From: Corynebacterium lemuris
GTDB lineage: Bacteria; Actinomycetota; Actinomycetes; Mycobacteriales; Mycobacteriaceae
Length of the DNA: 64,000 nt
NCBI RefSeq assembly: GCF_024919295.1
Contig: NZ_JANWTC010000003.1
Coordinates: forward strand, 62,001-126,000
Direction: 5' to 3'
This document shows positions 44,649 to 55,635 of the stretch, in pieces (position 1 is the stretch's first letter; each line of letters opens with the position of its first letter). The position numbers were made by a program, and so were the translations under genes. The notes below the pieces were generated by a model. The model had not been told where the DNA came from and did not search any database. It worked only from the letters and a program-made list of their open reading frames with translations.

Positions 44649-46685
44649 ATGTCGATCATCACCACCGATCTGGTCCGTCTGGACGCAGACCTCGGGTCCA
44701 CCACCACCGCTGTCATCACGGCCCTGGCCGGTCTCGTCCACGAGTCCGGCCGTGCCACCTCCGCCGCCCTGCTTGCCGACGCCGCCCTGGCCCGCGAGGC
44801 CCAGAACCCCACCGGAGTGCCGGGCAGGGTGGCCATCCCCCACTGCCGCTCCGCGGCCGTCACCGAGCCCACTCTGGCCTTCGCACGCCTGTCGCGGGCA
44901 GTGGATTTCGGCGGCCCGGACGGGGATGCTGACCTGGTCTTCCTCATCGCCGCCCCGGAGGGCGGGGGCAAGGCGCACCTGAAGATCCTGTCCAAACTCG
45001 CCCGCGCGCTCGTGCGCGGCGACTTCGTCGACCGGCTCCGCGCCGCAGGAACCCCGGCGGACATCGTTGCCGCGGTCTCGGAGGTGGTGGGTGAAGGGGG
45101 TGTCGAGAAGCAGGCCGAACCGCAACCGGAACAGGTGCCGGCCACCCCGGCCGGCGCACAGGTCACCCGGATCGTCGCCGTGACCGCCTGCCCCACCGGT
45201 ATCGCGCACACCTACATGGCCGCTGACGCCCTCACCCAGACAGCGCAGGAGCGTGACGACGTTGAACTCGTCGTGGAGACCCAGGGTTCCTCCTCCACGA
45301 AGGCGATCGACCCGGAGAGCATCCGCAACGCCGACGCCGTCATCTTCGCCACCGATGTCGGGGTGCGCGACAGGGAACGCTTCGCCGGTAAACCCGTCAT
45401 CGAATCCCCCGTCAAACGCGCCATCAACGAACCCGCGAAGATGATCGACGAGGCACTCGCCGCGGCCGCCAACCCCGGCGCCCGGCGCGTGGCGGCGGGA
45501 CCGGCCGCCACGGAGAGCACCGAGCAGGCGGCGCAGCCGGGTTGGGCCCGCCGCATCCAGCAGGCCGTGATGACCGGCGTGTCCTACATGATCCCCTTCG
45601 TCGCCGCCGGTGGCCTGCTGCTGGCCCTCGGTTTCCTCGTGGGCGGTTATGACGTGGCCAACGGCTGGCAGGCCATCGCACTGCAGCACTCGCTGACCAA
45701 CCTGCCCGGCAACGACGTGCTCGTGGACGGGGCGACGGTGACCTTCGACCGTTCGGGGCTGGGCCTGTATCTGGGTGCGGTGCTCTTCGCCACCGGTCAG
45801 ATGGCGATGGGATTCATCGTCGCCGCGCTGTCGGGTTACACGGCCTTCGCCCTGGCCGGCCGTCCCGGTATCGCCCCCGGCTTCGTCGGTGGCGCCATCT
45901 CCGTGCTCGTCGGCGCCGGTTTCATCGGTGGTCTGGTCACGGGCATCCTCGCCGGTCTGGTGGCCTTGTGGATCGGCAACTGGAAGGTCCCGCGCGTGTT
46001 GTCCTCGCTCATGCCCGTGGTGATCATCCCGCTGCTGACCTCACTGTTCGTGGGGCTGGTCATGTTCCTCCTGCTGGGCCGCCCACTCGAGGACCTCATG
46101 ACCGGCCTGACCGAGTGGCTGTCCTCCATGTCCGGTTCCTCCGCGGTGGTACTGGGTGTCATCCTCGGCCTGATGATGTGCTTCGACCTCGGCGGGCCGG
46201 TGAACAAGGCCGCCTACCTCTTCGCCACCGCCGGGCTGTCCACCGGTGATGAGTCCTCCATGCAGATCATGGCGGCGGTCATGGCCGCCGGCATGGTCCC
46301 GCCGATCGCCCTGTCCGTGGCCACCATCGTGCGCCAGAAACTGTTCACCCCCGCGGAACAGGAGAACGGCAAGTCCGCCTGGCTGCTGGGCCTGTCCTTC
46401 ATCTCCGAGGGGGCGATCCCTTTCGCCGCCGCGGATCCGCTGCGCGTCATCCCCTCGATGATGGTCGGCGGTGCCGTCACGGGTGCCGTGTCCATGGGCC
46501 TGGGTGTGGGTTCCCGCGCCCCGCACGGCGGTGTGTTCGTGCTCTTCGCCATCGACCCGTGGTGGGGCTTCCTCCTGGCGATCATCGCCGGCACGGTCGT
46601 CTCGGCGATCGCGGTCATCGCGCTCAAGCAGTTCTGGCCCAACAAGGCCTCCCAGGCCATGGCAGCGGCCCCGGTCAGTGCCTAA
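44649..46685 (+). CDS. ptsF: Fructose PTS enzyme IIABC
   Basis: A 678-residue membrane permease. The EIIA domain (1-150) has phospho-His H65 in GRVAIPHCRS. After an Ala/Pro-rich linker, the EIIB domain has phospho-Cys C181 in VTACPTGIAHTYMAADALTQ. EIIC follows from about residue 290 with roughly eight membrane segments and the FDLGGPVNKAAY signature. It imports fructose as fructose 1-phosphate. ATG 44649 is favoured by AGAGG upstream. ptsH follows after 43 bases, completing the fructose operon. Confidence 0.96.
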   Translation: MSIITTDLVRLDADLGSTTTAVITALAGLVHESGRATSAALLADAALAREAQNPTGVPGRVAIPHCRSAAVTEPTLAFARLSRAVDFGGPDGDADLVFLIAAPEGGGKAHLKILSKLARALVRGDFVDRLRAAGTPADIVAAVSEVVGEGGVEKQAEPQPEQVPATPAGAQVTRIVAVTACPTGIAHTYMAADALTQTAQERDDVELVVETQGSSSTKAIDPESIRNADAVIFATDVGVRDRERFAGKPVIESPVKRAINEPAKMIDEALAAAANPGARRVAAGPAATESTEQAAQPGWARRIQQAVMTGVSYMIPFVAAGGLLLALGFLVGGYDVANGWQAIALQHSLTNLPGNDVLVDGATVTFDRSGLGLYLGAVLFATGQMAMGFIVAALSGYTAFALAGRPGIAPGFVGGAISVLVGAGFIGGLVTGILAGLVALWIGNWKVPRVLSSLMPVVIIPLLTSLFVGLVMFLLLGRPLEDLMTGLTEWLSSMSGSSAVVLGVILGLMMCFDLGGPVNKAAYLFATAGLSTGDESSMQIMAAVMAAGMVPPIALSVATIVRQKLFTPAEQENGKSAWLLGLSFISEGAIPFAAADPLRVIPSMMVGGAVTGAVSMGLGVGSRAPHGGVFVLFAIDPWWGFLLAIIAGTVVSAIAVIALKQFWPNKASQAMAAAPVSA

Positions 46686-46728
46686 GCTGGTCTCCAGCAC
46701 CTGATAATCAACGAAAGGACCCCCACCC

Positions 46729-46998
46729 ATGGCCTCCAAGACCGTCACCGTCGGCTCCGCAGTCGGCCTCCACGCCCGCCCCGCGGCCATCGTCGCCGAT
46801 GCCGCCGGCGAGTACGACGACGAGATCCTGCTGACCCTGGTCGGCGACGAGGACGGCGAGGAGGCGGATGCCGCGTCCTCCCTCATGATCATGGCCCTCG
46901 GCGCCGAGAAGGGCGACCAGGTCACCATCACCTCGGACAACGCCGCAGCCGTGGAGAAGATCGCCGCCCTGATCGAAACCGATCTGGACGCCTCCTAG
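46729..46998 (+). CDS. ptsH: Phosphocarrier protein HPr
   Basis: An 89-residue phosphocarrier. The phosphorylated H15 is in VGLHARPAA. The regulatory-serine region reads ADAASSLMIMALG, but actinobacteria lack the Firmicute-style HPr kinase circuit. It receives phosphate from EI and passes it to all EIIA domains. The protein is very acidic. GAAAGGA precedes the ATG. The operon ends in the hairpin at 47023-47059. Confidence 0.96.
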   Translation: MASKTVTVGSAVGLHARPAAIVADAAGEYDDEILLTLVGDEDGEEADAASSLMIMALGAEKGDQVTITSDNAAAVEKIAALIETDLDAS

Positions 46999-47022
46999 TC
47001 TCCCGCTGGCACCCTGGAATCA

Positions 47023-47059
47023 CTGACGCCGCCCACCGTCTCCCGGTGGGCGGCGTCAG
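47023..47059 (+). terminator. Hairpin ending the fructose operon
   Basis: CTGACGCCGCCCACCG (47023-47038) and CGGTGGGCGGCGTCAG (47044-47059) form a perfect 16-base stem with a five-base loop. It lacks a T-run. Confidence 0.7.
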
Positions 47060-47080
47060 CTGTGCGCGGGGTGTGCCTGT

Positions 47081-47551
47081 TCAGGCGAGGGTGGCGTAGA
47101 GGTCGGTGATCATCTCCGCCGGGTCCGCCTCCGGGGTGGGCATGGTGACATATTCCTCCCAGAACACCGGCCCGGTCGGTCGCCCGAGGGAGCGGACGTG
47201 GTCGCTCAGTTCCTGCCAGGCCGCAGTCAGCCCGTCATAGGGGCCGGTGTGGCGCCGGACGAGCGCCTCGTGCTCCGGGATCCGGTGGACCAGATCGGGG
47301 TGCGCCGCGGTCAGCGCCTCCGCGTGCTCCTCGGCGACGGGGAATCCCCCGGCAATGTCAACGCTGTCGGTCAACGGGGAGAAGTAGTAGGCGCGGGCGG
47401 GACCTGCGGGTTCGGCGCCGACGGAACGGACCGCCCGGAGTGCGCGTGTGAAGGCGCCGTCGAAGTAACCGGTCATGTTGTCGGTGGGGATGGTCTCGCG
47501 GCTGGCCACGAGAATATGGGCGGGGACGGTGACTGTGGTGTGGTCGCTCAT
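47081..47551 (-). CDS. GyrI-like effector-binding-domain protein
   Basis: A 156-residue stand-alone GyrI-like/AraC effector-binding domain. Features are VTVPAHILVASRETIPTDNM, DSVDIAGGFPVAEE, the HTGPYDGLTAAWQELSDHV segment and GPVFWEEYVTMPTP, each typical of this small-molecule-binding fold. No DNA-binding domain is attached. It probably binds a hydrophobic ligand; the biological role is unknown. It lies 23 bases downstream of the uracil permease on the same strand, so co-transcription is possible. Confidence 0.78.
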   Translation of the reverse strand: MSDHTTVTVPAHILVASRETIPTDNMTGYFDGAFTRALRAVRSVGAEPAGPARAYYFSPLTDSVDIAGGFPVAEEHAEALTAAHPDLVHRIPEHEALVRRHTGPYDGLTAAWQELSDHVRSLGRPTGPVFWEEYVTMPTPEADPAEMITDLYATLA

Positions 47552-47574
47552 TCCCCCAGCCTAGAAGCCACGGC

Positions 47575-48882
47575 CTAGAACTTCGCGGTTTTTCCCTCAC
47601 CGATGGTGGTGTAGAGCTTCTTCAGCACCGGGTAGGCGATGAGGATGCCGGCCGAGCCCCAGGCGATGCCCTCGAGCTCCACACCGAAGACAGTCAGAGT
47701 CAGGTTGCCCACCCCCGCAATGAGGGCGACCGCGGCGGCCGTGAGATTGACCGGGTTGTTGAAGTTGACGTTGTTGTCCTGCCAGATGCGCACACCCAGC
47801 ATGCCGATGAGTCCGTAGAGCACGATCGTCGCCCCGCCGAGTACGCCGGCGGGGATGGTGAAGATCAGCGCCCCGAATTTCGGCACGAAAGCCAGGGCCA
47901 CCGCGGTGAGGGCGGCGACCCAGTATGCGGCGGTGGAGTACACGCGGGTGGCGGCCATGACACCGATGTTCTCCGCGTAGGTCGTGGTACCCGAACCGCC
48001 GAAGGAACCGGCCAGCGTTGTGGCCAGACCGTCGGCGACCAGGGCGTCACCGGCCAGGTCATCGAGGTTGCGGCCGGTCATCTCACTGACCGCCTTGACG
48101 TGGCCGACGTTCTCCGCGATGAGGACGATGACCACCGGCAGGGTCACCAGGATCGCCGAGAGCTGGAACTGCGGGGACTGGAATTCCGGTAACCCGAACC
48201 AGGCGGCCTGCGCGATGGCGTCCCCGGTGCCCTCCGCGAGGTTGCCGGTCACCGCGGCGAAGGCCCAGCCGATGACCACGCCGATGAGGATACCCAGGCG
48301 GGCGACCATACCCCGGCCGGCGACGGTGGCCAGCACGATCGCCACCAGCGTCACGGTGGCCACCAGCGGCTGGGACTGGAAGTTGGTGGTGGCCACCGGG
48401 GCCAGGTTCAGACCGATGAGGGCGACGATCGCGCCCGTGACGGCCGGCGGCATGACCGCATCCAGGACCCGCCGCCCCGCGGCCTTGACCACGAATCCCA
48501 CCGCCACCAGCACCAGACCCGCGACGAGCACGCCGCCGAGCTGGGCACCCATACCGTGCTGCTGGCTGGCCATGAGCGGGGCGATGAAGGCGAAGGAAGA
48601 ACCCAGGTAGCTGGGCAGCCGGTTCCGGGTGATCAGCAGGAAGAGCATCGTGCCCAGACCGGAGAACAGCAGTGTCGTGTTGACGGGAAAACCCGTCAGG
48701 GTGGGCACCAGCAGGGTGGCGCCGAACATGGCGACCACGTGCTGCATGCCGATGCCGATGGTGCGGGGCCAGCTCAGCCGCTCCTCGGGGGCGACGACCG
48801 CGCCGGGGAGGATCCTCCGGCCGTCGCCGTGCACGGTCCAGCCGAACCGGCTGCGGGGCTCACTGGGGGTGTTGGTAGTCAC
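47575..48882 (-). CDS. uraA: Uracil permease (NCS2 family)
   Basis: A 435-residue transporter with about 12-14 membrane segments. The substrate-binding regions are FAFIAPL near helix 3, the conserved Glu in VLIAENVGHVKAV and the second Glu in SGTTTYAENIGVMA, followed by NPVNLTAAAVALIAGVGN. The TTYAENIGV form and overall similarity favour uracil over xanthine. GTG 48882 lies six bases after a TACTGT -10 element on its strand, so the transcript is probably leaderless. It works as a proton symporter in the cytoplasmic membrane. Confidence 0.88.
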   Translation of the reverse strand: MTTNTPSEPRSRFGWTVHGDGRRILPGAVVAPEERLSWPRTIGIGMQHVVAMFGATLLVPTLTGFPVNTTLLFSGLGTMLFLLITRNRLPSYLGSSFAFIAPLMASQQHGMGAQLGGVLVAGLVLVAVGFVVKAAGRRVLDAVMPPAVTGAIVALIGLNLAPVATTNFQSQPLVATVTLVAIVLATVAGRGMVARLGILIGVVIGWAFAAVTGNLAEGTGDAIAQAAWFGLPEFQSPQFQLSAILVTLPVVIVLIAENVGHVKAVSEMTGRNLDDLAGDALVADGLATTLAGSFGGSGTTTYAENIGVMAATRVYSTAAYWVAALTAVALAFVPKFGALIFTIPAGVLGGATIVLYGLIGMLGVRIWQDNNVNFNNPVNLTAAAVALIAGVGNLTLTVFGVELEGIAWGSAGILIAYPVLKKLYTTIGEGKTAKF

Positions 48883-48925
48883 GGCTCAACAGTAGTCCCC
48901 GGTACCCTGCCCCAGCGCGCGGGTG

Positions 48926-50470
<1,545 letters not shown>

Positions 50471-50566
50471 TGACAACCATTGTCCCACGTCATGTCAACC
50501 AACTCCACCACCGGCACTCACGCAGGAATTCGACCGTCACCGTCCGGAGGCTTAGACTGGGCAACC

Positions 50567-51313
50567 ATGAGCACCGACCTGAAGAGCATCGGCCTGGGAT
50601 TCGACCGTTGGCAGGACGCCGTCGAAGCCGCCATCGCCACCAACCAGCTGGTCGTCACCGGTGAGATCCGTGACGGGCAGCTGATCCAGTACACGGACGC
50701 CTCCGGCGCACAGATCAACATTCTCGCCGTCGAACCGTTCGCGACGTTCGCCGGCTTCGAGTCGGTCACCCAGACCTTCGCCCACATCAGCATGGTCAAC
50801 GATGTCCTCGCCTTCTGCGAGGTCGTCGACCCCAACGGCACCGTGCTGACCTCGATCACCTGCAACCTCTCCCAGGGCCCCCTGCTTGTCGACGCACCGA
50901 CGCAGTCCTGGCAGCAGGTCGGAGTCACCGCCCTGGCCCTCGACGTGCAGACCTACGAGTCCCCGGAGGCCTACGAGGCCGCCACCGGCGAGGTCCTGGG
51001 CCTGCTGGTCTCCGAGGGTGCCCAGCTGGTCGCCGCCGGTTCCGGTGCGGCCGTCCCGGATGCCGCGGCCACCTTCTCCGCCCGCGTGCTGGAGGCTGAG
51101 TACCGCAACAACCAGCTCACCGGGCAGCGTTTCATCCACGCGACCGTCGACGGGGCCTTCCCCTTCGACGTCTGCCTGGTGGATGCCCCGGAGCTGCCGC
51201 AGAAGAACTCCGTCATCGCCGGTACCGCGATGCTCACCGCCTCCGTCCTCTCCCCCATCTCGGGCGGCGGCTGCGGAGGGTGCGGCAGTAGCTGCGGCTG
51301 CGGCGGCCACTAG
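50567..51313 (+). CDS. Hypothetical protein with Gly/Cys-rich C-terminal tail
   Basis: A 248-residue protein I do not recognise. ATG 50567 follows the -10-like TAGACT by about ten bases. The body (1-230) is soluble and mixed alpha/beta with a NILAVEPFATFAGFESVTQ segment and few cysteines. The last 17 residues, SGGGCGGCGSSCGCGGH, hold four Cys and a terminal His among Gly, resembling a metal-binding or disulfide-rich tail. No signal peptide is seen, so it should be cytosolic. The next gene begins 13 bases later with AGAGGGGG upstream, so the two form an operon. Confidence 0.75.
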   Translation: MSTDLKSIGLGFDRWQDAVEAAIATNQLVVTGEIRDGQLIQYTDASGAQINILAVEPFATFAGFESVTQTFAHISMVNDVLAFCEVVDPNGTVLTSITCNLSQGPLLVDAPTQSWQQVGVTALALDVQTYESPEAYEAATGEVLGLLVSEGAQLVAAGSGAAVPDAAATFSARVLEAEYRNNQLTGQRFIHATVDGAFPFDVCLVDAPELPQKNSVIAGTAMLTASVLSPISGGGCGGCGSSCGCGGH

Positions 51314-51325
51314 AGGGGGTCTGAC

Positions 51326-51856
51326 ATGCCGGACAGGATGATGGTGCCGCTGGAACCGCAACGACGGTGGTGGATCCTGCTGATCATCGTGATCAGCATC
51401 CTGCTCATCCTGGCCATCCTGCGGGTGCAGGGGCTGCTGCTGATCCTGCCCATCGCGGTGATTGCGGTCCTGGTGGTGGGCAAACGCCCCGACACCTCAG
51501 AGACCCGTGCCCTGCGTTCCTCGATCGCCCTGTCCTCCGAGGACATCCAGGACGTCATCGTCGAGTTCGAGAAGTTCTCCTCCTCACCGGAGGCCGAATA
51601 CATGGCCGACCGCACCCTCACCCGACCGGCGCTCCTGGACCCTGACTGCCCCGATCCCGATATCGAGGCCTTCCGTCACGAGTACGCCACAGCCCGCCGC
51701 TTCCTGGGTCGGCTGGAGGCCCGGCTGACCAAGAACCACCTGGACATTCCCCAGCTGGAGTCCCTGCTCAAGGTAACTGACCAGCGGGCCCTGGAGATCC
51801 GGGAGGCGTGGATCGCCGCCCGGCAGGCGGCCCAGCGTCTCGGCCCGGACTACTGA
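51326..51856 (+). CDS. Small membrane protein with C-terminal helical domain
   Basis: A 176-residue protein. A positively charged start (LEPQRRWW) leads into two closely spaced membrane segments ([16 protein letters not shown] and [15 protein letters not shown], about residues 17-51). A cytoplasmic acidic, helical domain follows. No motif is recognised. It forms an operon with the preceding Cys-tailed gene and may anchor it, which is speculation. Its last seven bases overlap the end of dapF on the other strand. Confidence 0.75.
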   Translation: MPDRMMVPLEPQRRWWILLIIVISILLILAILRVQGLLLILPIAVIAVLVVGKRPDTSETRALRSSIALSSEDIQDVIVEFEKFSSSPEAEYMADRTLTRPALLDPDCPDPDIEAFRHEYATARRFLGRLEARLTKNHLDIPQLESLLKVTDQRALEIREAWIAARQAAQRLGPDY

Positions 51857-52671
51857 CGCCCCCCACCGCCCAGCGCGGCCAGCTCCACCTCACCGGTGGC
51901 GATGATCCGCGACGGCCCGGTCAGGGTGGAGGTCCCGTCCCCGATCTCCACCACCACGTGCCCTCCGGGGATGTGCACTGTGACCGTCCCCGCCGCCAGG
52001 CCGGCGTCCGCCAGGGCAGCACGCGCCGCGGCCACCGTCCCGGTGCCGCAGGAGCGGGTCTCCCCCACCCCGCGTTCGTGGACGCGCATGTGCACCTGTC
52101 CCTGCTGCAGCGGGGTGCTGATCTCCACGTTGACCCCGTGGGGGAAGAAGGCGCGGTCGTAGTCCGGCTCGGGCAGCTCCATCCCCGCCAGTGCGGCCGT
52201 GTCCAGACCGGGCAGCACGCAGGCCAGGTGGGGGTTACCCAGGTCCACGCCCAGGCCGGCGATGTGCCGGTCGCCCAGCCGCGCGGTGGACACCCCGGTC
52301 ACCTCGGCGGGGCCCATGTCCACCGTCACGGTGGCTGCCGTCAGGGTGCAGCCGTGCACGCGGACGCGGCGTTCCCCGGCGCGGGTGCCCACGGTGAAGT
52401 CGTCCGTGTCCACCAGTCCGCGGGAGCGCAACCAGTGGGCGAAGACGCGCACCCCGTTGCCGCACATCTCCGCGACCGAGCCGTCGGCGTTGCGGTAGTC
52501 CATGAACCACCGCCCGTCACGCGGGGCGGCACGCAGGACACCGTCCGCCCCGAGTCCTGACCGGCGGTCACACAGGGCCCGGACCTGGGCGGGGTCCGGG
52601 TTGAAGGTGCTTGGGAGGATGAGGAAGTCGTTCTCGGTGCCGTGTCCCTTGGCGAAGGGGATGGGGTTCAC
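51850..52671 (-). CDS. dapF: Diaminopimelate epimerase
   Basis: A 273-residue enzyme that interconverts LL- and meso-diaminopimelate for lysine and peptidoglycan synthesis. The two catalytic cysteines are C70 ([13 protein letters not shown]) and C208 ([10 protein letters not shown]). GTG 52671 gives [16 protein letters not shown], the standard N-terminus. It overlaps the miaA stop by four bases (GTGA), so it is translationally coupled to miaA. Confidence 0.96.
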   Translation of the reverse strand: MNPIPFAKGHGTENDFLILPSTFNPDPAQVRALCDRRSGLGADGVLRAAPRDGRWFMDYRNADGSVAEMCGNGVRVFAHWLRSRGLVDTDDFTVGTRAGERRVRVHGCTLTAATVTVDMGPAEVTGVSTARLGDRHIAGLGVDLGNPHLACVLPGLDTAALAGMELPEPDYDRAFFPHGVNVEISTPLQQGQVHMRVHERGVGETRSCGTGTVAAARAALADAGLAAGTVTVHIPGGHVVVEIGDGTSTLTGPSRIIATGEVELAALGGGGRQ

Positions 52672-53579
52672 CGGAGGAATTCCAGTGCCTGCTCCGCCGG
52701 GTCCGCGGCGGCGTCGAACCAGGTGATGCGGGAGTCCCGGTTGAACCAGGAACGTTGGCGCCGCACATAGCGGCGGGTGCCGGTGATGGTGCGTTCCACC
52801 GCCTCCTCCCAGCTCAGCTCCCCGGCGCGGGCGGCCAGGACCTGGGCGTAACCGATGGCCCGTCCCGCGGTGGAATCGGCGGTCAGGCCCTTGTCCGCCA
52901 CGAGGTGGTCGACCTCCCCGACGAGTCCGCGGTCGAACATCTGGCGGGTGCGCAGCTCGATGCGGGGGTTGAGCCATTCCGGGTCGGTGCGCAGTCCGAG
53001 GATGCGGGTGCCCCAGCGTGGCGGGGCGTTCTTCGGCGGCTGGGAGGCCTGGAAGGGTTGTCCGGTCAGTTCGATGACCTCGAGGGCGCGGACGGTGCGG
53101 CGGGGGTCCTTGTCCTCGATGACTGCTGCCGCGGCGGGGTCCACCTCGGCCAGTTCGGCATGGAGGGCATCCACGCCGATCTCGGTCAGGCGGGCCGCCC
53201 AGCGGGCACGGACGGCCGGGTCGGTGGGCGGGAACCGCCAGTCGTCGACGAGTGACTGGACGTAGAGCATGGAACCGCCGACCAGGATGGGCACCCGACC
53301 GCGGGCCAGGATGTCCGCCACGTCGGCGACGGCCTCCGCCTGGTAGCGGGCCACCGAGGCGGTCTCGGTGACATCGAGGACGTCGAGCTGGTGGTGCGGG
53401 ATCCCCTCGCGTTCCTCGACGCTCAGCTTGGCGGTGCCGATGTCCATGCCGCGGTAGAGCTGCATGGAGTCGACGTTGACCACCTCGCCGCCGAGTTCGT
53501 GGGCCAGACGCAGGCCGAGGGCGGATTTCCCGGAGGCGGTGGGGCCGACCACCGCGATGGGCCGGATCAGATCTGCCAT
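52668..53579 (-). CDS. miaA: tRNA dimethylallyltransferase
   Basis: A 303-residue enzyme that adds the dimethylallyl group to A37 of UNN-decoding tRNAs. The P-loop is [17 protein letters not shown], with catalytic [15 protein letters not shown] and [10 protein letters not shown] motifs. The C-terminal [17 protein letters not shown] and [12 protein letters not shown] regions bind tRNA. It partners functionally with miaB at 57361. The start overlaps the upstream unknown gene by 13 bases. Confidence 0.96.
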   Translation of the reverse strand: MADLIRPIAVVGPTASGKSALGLRLAHELGGEVVNVDSMQLYRGMDIGTAKLSVEEREGIPHHQLDVLDVTETASVARYQAEAVADVADILARGRVPILVGGSMLYVQSLVDDWRFPPTDPAVRARWAARLTEIGVDALHAELAEVDPAAAAVIEDKDPRRTVRALEVIELTGQPFQASQPPKNAPPRWGTRILGLRTDPEWLNPRIELRTRQMFDRGLVGEVDHLVADKGLTADSTAGRAIGYAQVLAARAGELSWEEAVERTITGTRRYVRRQRSWFNRDSRITWFDAAADPAEQALEFLR

Positions 53580-54166
53580 GCCGCCACGTACCTTCCGACT
53601 CCGTGGGAGGTGTCCGCCGCCACCAGTTCCGCCCGCTGCGGTGACAGCGCTGCCAGTTCCAGCCACAGTTCCGGTTCCAGCACGCCGGCCTCCGCCAGGA
53701 AGCCGCTGTCCACGGTCCCATGGCCGGCGAGCAGGTCGCGGCACCACTGGTCTGCCTCGGGGCCGCGCTCAAGCAGCGTCAGCGGGGCGCGCGGGGTCAG
53801 TCCTGCGCTGCCGTCGACCGCCACGAGGGTCAGGGCGGCCGGGTCGGGCACCCCCAGCTCCCCCCGGACCGATCGGATGGCACTGGCCCGTTCCCCCAGG
53901 ACGTGGCGCTGCACCAGTTCCGGAAGGTGTCGCCCGGCACCCACCTCCACCTGCGGGGCGCCCCACGCCCGGAAGGAACCCGCCGCCCCGGTCTCCCAGC
54001 GCGGGGAGCGCGAACCGACCAGGTGGATGGGGCGGGGGCCGGCGGCGTCGATAAGCGAGCGGACAGCGGCCACGATGCGCCGGCCGACCACATCAGCGGG
54101 GGCGAGGTCGGGGACCAGGGCGGGCCCGGCGGGCATGACGACAAGGTTGATGCTCACCCGGGACAT
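53567..54166 (-). CDS. Conserved hypothetical protein upstream of miaA
   Basis: A 199-residue Ala/Arg/Leu-rich protein that heads the run unknown-miaA-dapF. It begins [20 protein letters not shown] and ends [14 protein letters not shown]. Segments such as [15 protein letters not shown] and [14 protein letters not shown] recall the actinobacterial proteins in this position, sometimes described as extradiol-dioxygenase-like. I see no intact metal-binding motif, so I do not assign a reaction. It is soluble. The 13-base overlap with miaA points to coupled expression. Confidence 0.72.
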   Translation of the reverse strand: MSRVSINLVVMPAGPALVPDLAPADVVGRRIVAAVRSLIDAAGPRPIHLVGSRSPRWETGAAGSFRAWGAPQVEVGAGRHLPELVQRHVLGERASAIRSVRGELGVPDPAALTLVAVDGSAGLTPRAPLTLLERGPEADQWCRDLLAGHGTVDSGFLAEAGVLEPELWLELAALSPQRAELVAADTSHGVGRYVAAWQI

Positions 54167-54270
54167 CCTACTGGCTCGTGCTCACACTCCCGAAGCGTGC
54201 GCGGTATGTTTGTTGGAGCACAATTGGCAGCCGTGTCGCGCGGCATGACGACCAGTAAAGGACCCCCGAC

Positions 54271-55635
54271 ATGACCAACTCCCCGACGCCTTCCCCGACG
54301 CCCGGCCCGAAGCCAGGACCCCGGCCCGGGCCGAAGCCGGGACCCCTCCCGGGGGTCGGTTCCCGTCCCACCCCCTCCCCGCGGCCGGCAGCCCCCGCTG
54401 TCGTCCGCCCGGTGAAGAATGACCCTGCCAAATGGGGCCGCATCGACGCCGACGGCACGGTGTACGTGAAGACCGCGGACGGCGAACGCGAGATCGGATC
54501 CTGGCAGGCCGGCACCCCGGAGGAGGGACTCGCCCACTACGGCACCCGCTTCGACGACCTGGCCACCGAGGTGGAGCTGCTGGAGACCCGCCTGAGCGCA
54601 CACCCCGACGATGCGAACGCCATCAAGGAGACCGCCGCCCAGCTGCGCGAGACACTGCCCACGGCCGCCGCCATCGGTGACCTCACCGCCCTGGACAAGC
54701 GCCTGGTCACCATCATGGAGCACTCCGAGGCCGCCGGTGAACAGGCCAGGGCGGACCGCGCACGACGCCGCGAGCAGGCCATCGCCCGCAAGGAGGCGCT
54801 GGCCGGTGAGGCTGAGGAACTCGCCGAGAACTCCACCGACTGGAAGCCCGCCGGCGACCGGCTCCGCGCCATCCTCGATGAGTGGAAGACCATCCGCGGC
54901 ATCGACCGCAGGACCGACGACACCCTGTGGAAGCGCTACTCCCGCGCCCGGGATGCGTTCAATCGCCGCCGCGGCTCCCACTTCGCTGAACTCGACCGGG
55001 GCCGTGCCGCCGCCCGCCGTGCCAAGGAAGCCCTGGTGGAACGTGCCGAGGCCATCAAGGACTCCACCGACTGGAACGAGACCGCACGCGCATTCCGAGA
55101 CCTGATGAAGGAGTGGAAGGCCGCCGGCCGCGCCCCGCGCGAGGTCGACGACAAGCTGTGGGATGCCTTCCGCGGCGCCCAGGACCACTTCTTCAACGCC
55201 CGCAACGCGGTGACCGCCGAGCGGGACAAGGAGTTCGTCGCCAACGCCGAGGCGAAGGACAACCTGCTCGCCGAGTACGACGCCCAGATCGACCCCGCCA
55301 AGGACCTGGAGGGTGCCCGGGCGAAGCTGCGTGACCTGCAGGAAAAATGGGAGGAGATCGGCTATGTCCCGCGCGGCCAGGTCCGCGAGTACGAGGACAG
55401 GATCGCCGCGGTGGAGAAGCGCGTCGCCGACGCCGAGGAATCCCAGTGGCGCCGCACCGACCCGGAGGCGCAGGCACGCGCCAACCAGTTCCTGGTCAAG
55501 GTCGAGGAGTTCACCACCCAGGCCGAGGCCGCCGAGGCCAAGGGCAACGCCACGAAGGCCGCGCAGCTGCGCGACCAGGCCGCCCAGTGGCAGGAATGGG
55601 CCGACGCCGCGGTGAAGGCCGTCGAGGACCTGTAA
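54271..55635 (+). CDS. DUF349 repeat protein
   Basis: A 454-residue protein. The first ~45 residues are a Pro/Gly/Lys repeat (PGPKPGPRPGPKPGP). The rest is long alpha-helical or coiled-coil with three DUF349 repeats marked by STDWKPAGDRL and LDEWKTIR, STDWNETARAF and MKEWKAAGR, and LQEKWEEIGYVPRG. The family's function is unclear; it is widespread in Actinobacteria and Bacteroidetes. No membrane segment is seen. A GNAT enzyme follows with its start directly abutting this stop. Confidence 0.85.
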   Translation: MTNSPTPSPTPGPKPGPRPGPKPGPLPGVGSRPTPSPRPAAPAVVRPVKNDPAKWGRIDADGTVYVKTADGEREIGSWQAGTPEEGLAHYGTRFDDLATEVELLETRLSAHPDDANAIKETAAQLRETLPTAAAIGDLTALDKRLVTIMEHSEAAGEQARADRARRREQAIARKEALAGEAEELAENSTDWKPAGDRLRAILDEWKTIRGIDRRTDDTLWKRYSRARDAFNRRRGSHFAELDRGRAAARRAKEALVERAEAIKDSTDWNETARAFRDLMKEWKAAGRAPREVDDKLWDAFRGAQDHFFNARNAVTAERDKEFVANAEAKDNLLAEYDAQIDPAKDLEGARAKLRDLQEKWEEIGYVPRGQVREYEDRIAAVEKRVADAEESQWRRTDPEAQARANQFLVKVEEFTTQAEAAEAKGNATKAAQLRDQAAQWQEWADAAVKAVEDL

